Shown: in pieces, positions 41,451 through 43,734 of the stretch
Layout: each line of letters starts with the position of its first letter
How positions within the stretch are numbered: position 1 is the stretch's first letter
Source of the DNA: Bacterioplanes sanyensis
GTDB lineage: Bacteria > Pseudomonadota > Gammaproteobacteria > Pseudomonadales > Oceanobacteraceae
NCBI RefSeq assembly: GCF_014652515.1
Contig: NZ_BMYY01000018.1
Location: forward strand, 1-43,734
Reading direction: 5' to 3'
Length of the DNA: 43,734 nucleotides
Notes under the pieces: model-generated
The model's input: only the letters and a program-made list of their open reading frames with translations
Told to the model about the DNA's origin: nothing
The model's database searches: none
Position numbers and translations under genes: made by a program

Positions 41451-41490
41451 AATCAAAAGCATATAGGTGCAACACTGCCTTTGGTTAAAG

Positions 41491-42636
41491 CTACTGACGG
41501 CTAAAGCGAGCAGATAAAGACTGGGTATTCTGCTGTAACCAGTGATTCAAGCGCCCATCGGCGATTTTCCATTGTCCGCGCCCTTGGGTATGCACCAAGC
41601 TTTGATTGGCTAGCTTTTTCAAGGTGGCCTGGACACTGGCGCGCGAAGGTGGCCTTGCTTTGCCAGCAAGGCTGCCAATCATTCTCAATGATTGCTGGGA
41701 ATATAAAGACTGCCACCCTTGGGCGAGCAGCGCTAACACTGCAATGTCCTGCTCGTTTAGTTTATTGAGCCGGTTTTTTAGCAGTGCCTCGACATCCACA
41801 AAATAGTCAAAGTCATCTGCGGCTTTGGCAATATCGAAGCGTCGAGTTGAGGCCATGCGCTGCAGCAAGCCAATATAAGCGCCAGGCAGCCTGCCGCCCT
41901 CATGAAAAACTCGATAAGCCTCACCTACCTCGATATCACCAACGCCCGTGGCCTGCTCGAAGCAGCCCAATACAAACTCCACAAAGGGTCTGCCCAAATC
42001 AGGGAAATCACTCACACTGGTCGCCCCATAAAACGGCGCGCGACTATCAGCAAATAGCTCGGCAAGGCGGGTTTGATCCGAGCCAATAAACAGTGCTTTC
42101 ACGGGCTTGGGTGTGCGCTTGGACTGGTTGATTAGAAAACTGCGCAGCTTGGCCACGAAGTCACTGTAAGCGGCATCCATGGCGAGTTGCTGTACTTCAT
42201 CCAACACAATAAACAGCGGTTTGTGCGATGCCATGCGCAGTAGCCAGGCCATCGCCTCATCCACACCGCTATGCTGGCGTGGGGAGTCTGTGGCTAAGCC
42301 CAGTTCTGCTTTGATGCCGGCTCCGCTTTCGGCCTTGCTTACTTTAAAGCCATCCATCTTTAGCGGGCGCTTGAGCACAGGCAGTTGATCGTAAGCAACG
42401 GCCACTGCCTCGCTGAATGATTGCTCTGGACGCTCTTTGTGGGTCCAAAAATCCACATAAACGCAAAAGTAACCCGCTTTGCTCATGGCAGGTAGCAGGT
42501 CGTGCAGGCAAAAGTGTGTTTTTCCTTTTTGACGATCGGCAAACATGGCCAAGCGCTCTACGCCCAAGTCCACATAGTCACTGCACATGCGCTGTGCCTC
42601 ATCGCTCCGTTGATATTGCCAGTTAATCGCCATCAT
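41491..42636 (-). CDS. P-loop ATPase with C-terminal winged helix, unknown role
   Basis: A 381-residue soluble protein. A P-loop ATPase occupies about 20-240: FADRQKGKTHF (32-42) is a Walker A whose first Gly is replaced by Ala, FIVLDEVQQL (142-151) is Walker B with D146 and E147, and KALFIGSDQTRL resembles sensor 1. The C-terminal ~110 residues look like a winged helix (LLAQGWQSLYSQQSLRMIGSLAGKARPPSRASVQATLKKLANQSLVHTQGRG). This layout is that of the AAA_16/archaeal-ATPase regulator-like family. Partner unknown. A promoter and palindrome lie just upstream, so autoregulation is possible. The neighbouring DNA is mobile, so a defence or mobile-element role cannot be excluded. Confidence 0.72.
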   Translation of the reverse strand: MMAINWQYQRSDEAQRMCSDYVDLGVERLAMFADRQKGKTHFCLHDLLPAMSKAGYFCVYVDFWTHKERPEQSFSEAVAVAYDQLPVLKRPLKMDGFKVSKAESGAGIKAELGLATDSPRQHSGVDEAMAWLLRMASHKPLFIVLDEVQQLAMDAAYSDFVAKLRSFLINQSKRTPKPVKALFIGSDQTRLAELFADSRAPFYGATSVSDFPDLGRPFVEFVLGCFEQATGVGDIEVGEAYRVFHEGGRLPGAYIGLLQRMASTRRFDIAKAADDFDYFVDVEALLKNRLNKLNEQDIAVLALLAQGWQSLYSQQSLRMIGSLAGKARPPSRASVQATLKKLANQSLVHTQGRGQWKIADGRLNHWLQQNTQSLSARFSRQ

Positions 42637-42647
42637 TGCATCCGCAT

Positions 42648-42665
42648 GTATTCTTAAAAGAATAC
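42648..42665. promoter_or_regulatory. Inverted repeat in the ATPase gene leader (possible operator)
   Basis: GTATTCTT-AA-AAGAATAC has perfect 8-bp arms and lies immediately downstream of a -10-like box and 12 bases upstream of the start. Its place over the transcription start fits an operator; the regulator might be the gene's own winged-helix product (inference). Confidence 0.6.
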
Positions 42666-42669
42666 TTGT

Positions 42670-42698
42670 ATTTTATCTGACAATACAAACAAATACAA
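42670..42698 (-). promoter_or_regulatory. Sigma-70-type promoter candidate for the ATPase gene
   Basis: Minus strand TTGTAT, then 17 bases, then TAAAAT: a good -35/-10 pair with ideal spacing, ending about 33 bases before the start codon. Confidence 0.65.
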
Positions 42699-43320
42699 AG
42701 GAGCGGCAGGGCAAATGCAGACACCTAATGCGACGCGAATCATGAGCCAACCGCGTTCAGGGGCCAGCTGCAGAGGAGGATGGCCCTCCACGACATCTCT
42801 GCGATAGCGTTTGTGAATCTTCTGCGCCAGAGCGTTAACCACCTGTTTTCTGACGCTGATAAATCCACCAGTGCAGCACCCGTCAATGCATCAAACGCCG
42901 GTGTCATGCAGCGGCTTGTGAACCGATACGGCCGATATGCCTATCACACCGCACTGCTGGCAGTAGCCGCCCATGGTTGTGTTGGCATGCAATACGAGCC
43001 GTCTATGCCAAGCCAGCAGATACTCGCGCTCTCGTATTTCGGTTTCGATCAGCACTGCTGCCCGCGCTTCGTCAGTCAGGGCTTACGGTGCCCGTTCACC
43101 TACCCGTTTTCGCCCAACAACCACAGCGAAACCAGCCAGCACACCACGCAATAAGTAAACGGAGCGCATAATGGCCGTAACTCGCAAAGATCGTACTGAA
43201 AATCAGGCTAGCCTTGGCGTTGCCAAACATACATCGCGACTCCATTAGAACAGTGCGATTGCATCAACGATTATTTTGACCAGTTACTTTAAGGCAGCAT
43301 CACAGATTGGGCAGGATCTG
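42699..43320. other. No recognisable gene
   Basis: About 620 bases without a supported gene. A 124-codon frame (42780-43154) has no ribosome-binding site or family match. A 25-codon frame starts at 43171 after GGAGCGCATA, which is a good ribosome-binding site, but I cannot name it. The stretch may hold decayed gene remnants. Confidence 0.55.
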
Positions 43321-43584
43321 GGGCACCTCTGAATAATTCGGTGCCCGCTCTGGATCGTCAGGGGGCTCCAGATCACGAAGCCGGTTTGCCGCTCTAGCCA
43401 GCTACAGCAAAAATCGGCAACACAGAGCTGGAGTTCTCTGACGCTCCCCAAAGGGCGCGGGCAGCAGACTTCCATAACGTTGTTGGTGATGTTGAAAAGG
43501 GCTGGCCATTTCCTGCCATCACCGCCTTGTTCTGAAAGCCTGCTGCACTCGCGCAGAGCTGTGCAGAATTATTCAGAGGTGCCC
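43321..43584. mobile_element. Miniature inverted-repeat element (264 bp)
   Basis: It has perfect 19-bp terminal inverted repeats, GGGCACCTCTGAATAATTC (43321-43339) and its complement at 43566-43584. The interior has no transposase. The flanks (CTG on the left, TAG on the right) show no obvious target duplication. The sequence after the hydrolase at 11296 matches one end with a few changes, so an active family may exist in the genome. The transposase family cannot be named. Confidence 0.8.
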
Positions 43585-43734
43585 TAGGTACCACCAACAG
43601 ATTGATAAAGTTTTTGGCACGATAAATACGCGCCCCACAGGCCTGACATTGAATTTTTAGCAGCTCTGTTGCTAGTGGTCCATGCGGTTAATTCTGTAAC
43701 GATTGTTTTGCCCGCTCGACCGAAGCCAGAATTT
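43585..43734 (-). other. Possible gene remnant next to the miniature element
   Basis: On the minus strand a short frame contains QCQACGARIYRAKN, resembling a two-cysteine zinc ribbon, which then runs into the miniature element. It may be the tail of a gene whose main part lies beyond the window. Too short to name. Confidence 0.3.

Noticed and set aside
42780..43154. A 124-codon plus-strand frame as a gene
   Set aside because: No ribosome-binding site, no recognisable domain, and odd composition; it is kept only as part of an unassigned stretch.

Overview
The window comes from a gammaproteobacterium. The long minus-strand backbone pyrG-eno-ftsB-ispD-ispF-truD-surE-pcm-(DUF368)-nlpD-rpoS, followed by fdxA, mutS, pncC, recA-recX, alaS-lysC-csrA and tRNA-Ser/tRNA-Arg, is the classical order of Pseudomonas and marine Oceanospirillales-type bacteria. 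Protein sequences (CsrA, Pcm, NlpD, TruD) fit that group. A genus cannot be named from sequence alone.

Layout. (1) 1-2700: a low-GC array of minus-strand gene cassettes separated by attC-like foldbacks. It encodes an AbiV-like protein, a TIR-domain protein, a second AbiV-like protein and a truncated acetyltransferase. No integrase is visible, so it looks like an integrase-less attC cluster carrying defence-type cargo. (2) 2700-3660: unassigned DNA, a reverse copy of a dispersed repeat, then two tandem ~185-bp units rich in perfect hairpins that abut a tRNA-Arg pair. (3) 3659-8578: two tRNA-Arg(ACG), tRNA-Ser(GCT), csrA, lysC, alaS. (4) 8579-21390: about 12.8 kb lying between alaS and recX, which are neighbours or near-neighbours in many relatives. 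It holds a DUF2892 protein, a three-gene operon with an alpha/beta hydrolase, a composite repeat of six ~128-bp tandem units, decayed lipoprotein/hydrolase genes, an orphan polymorphic-toxin C-terminus with an Imm49-type immunity gene, secreted proteins, a type II NADH dehydrogenase and an AraC-type regulator. (5) 21395-36714: the housekeeping backbone. (6) 36987-41372: two lipoproteins, a periplasmic solute-binding protein, a Nif3-like protein and a DegS-type protease. (7) 41450-43734: a P-loop ATPase with its own promoter/operator candidate, unassigned DNA and a 264-bp miniature inverted-repeat element.

The strongest anomaly is recA. The reading frame is interrupted by an apparent 32-bp deletion that removes the invariant segment around the L2 loop, although the promoter with its LexA box, the downstream frame and recX are intact. 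Either the strain is recA-null or this is an assembly error; raw reads would decide. Second in interest are the cassette array, the dispersed composite repeat built around a GGGGTCAGAGCTT/AAGCTCTGACCCC palindrome (REP/RAYT-like) that contacts two gene ends, and the structured tandem units beside the tRNAs.

How genes cooperate: csrA, rpoS and pcm/surE are global and stationary-phase functions; recA/recX/mutS cover recombination and mismatch repair; nlpD/ftsB serve division and DUF368 recycles the lipid carrier; ispD/ispF serve isoprenoid synthesis; the DegS-type protease serves envelope stress. The accessory blocks are defence, conflict and mobile DNA.
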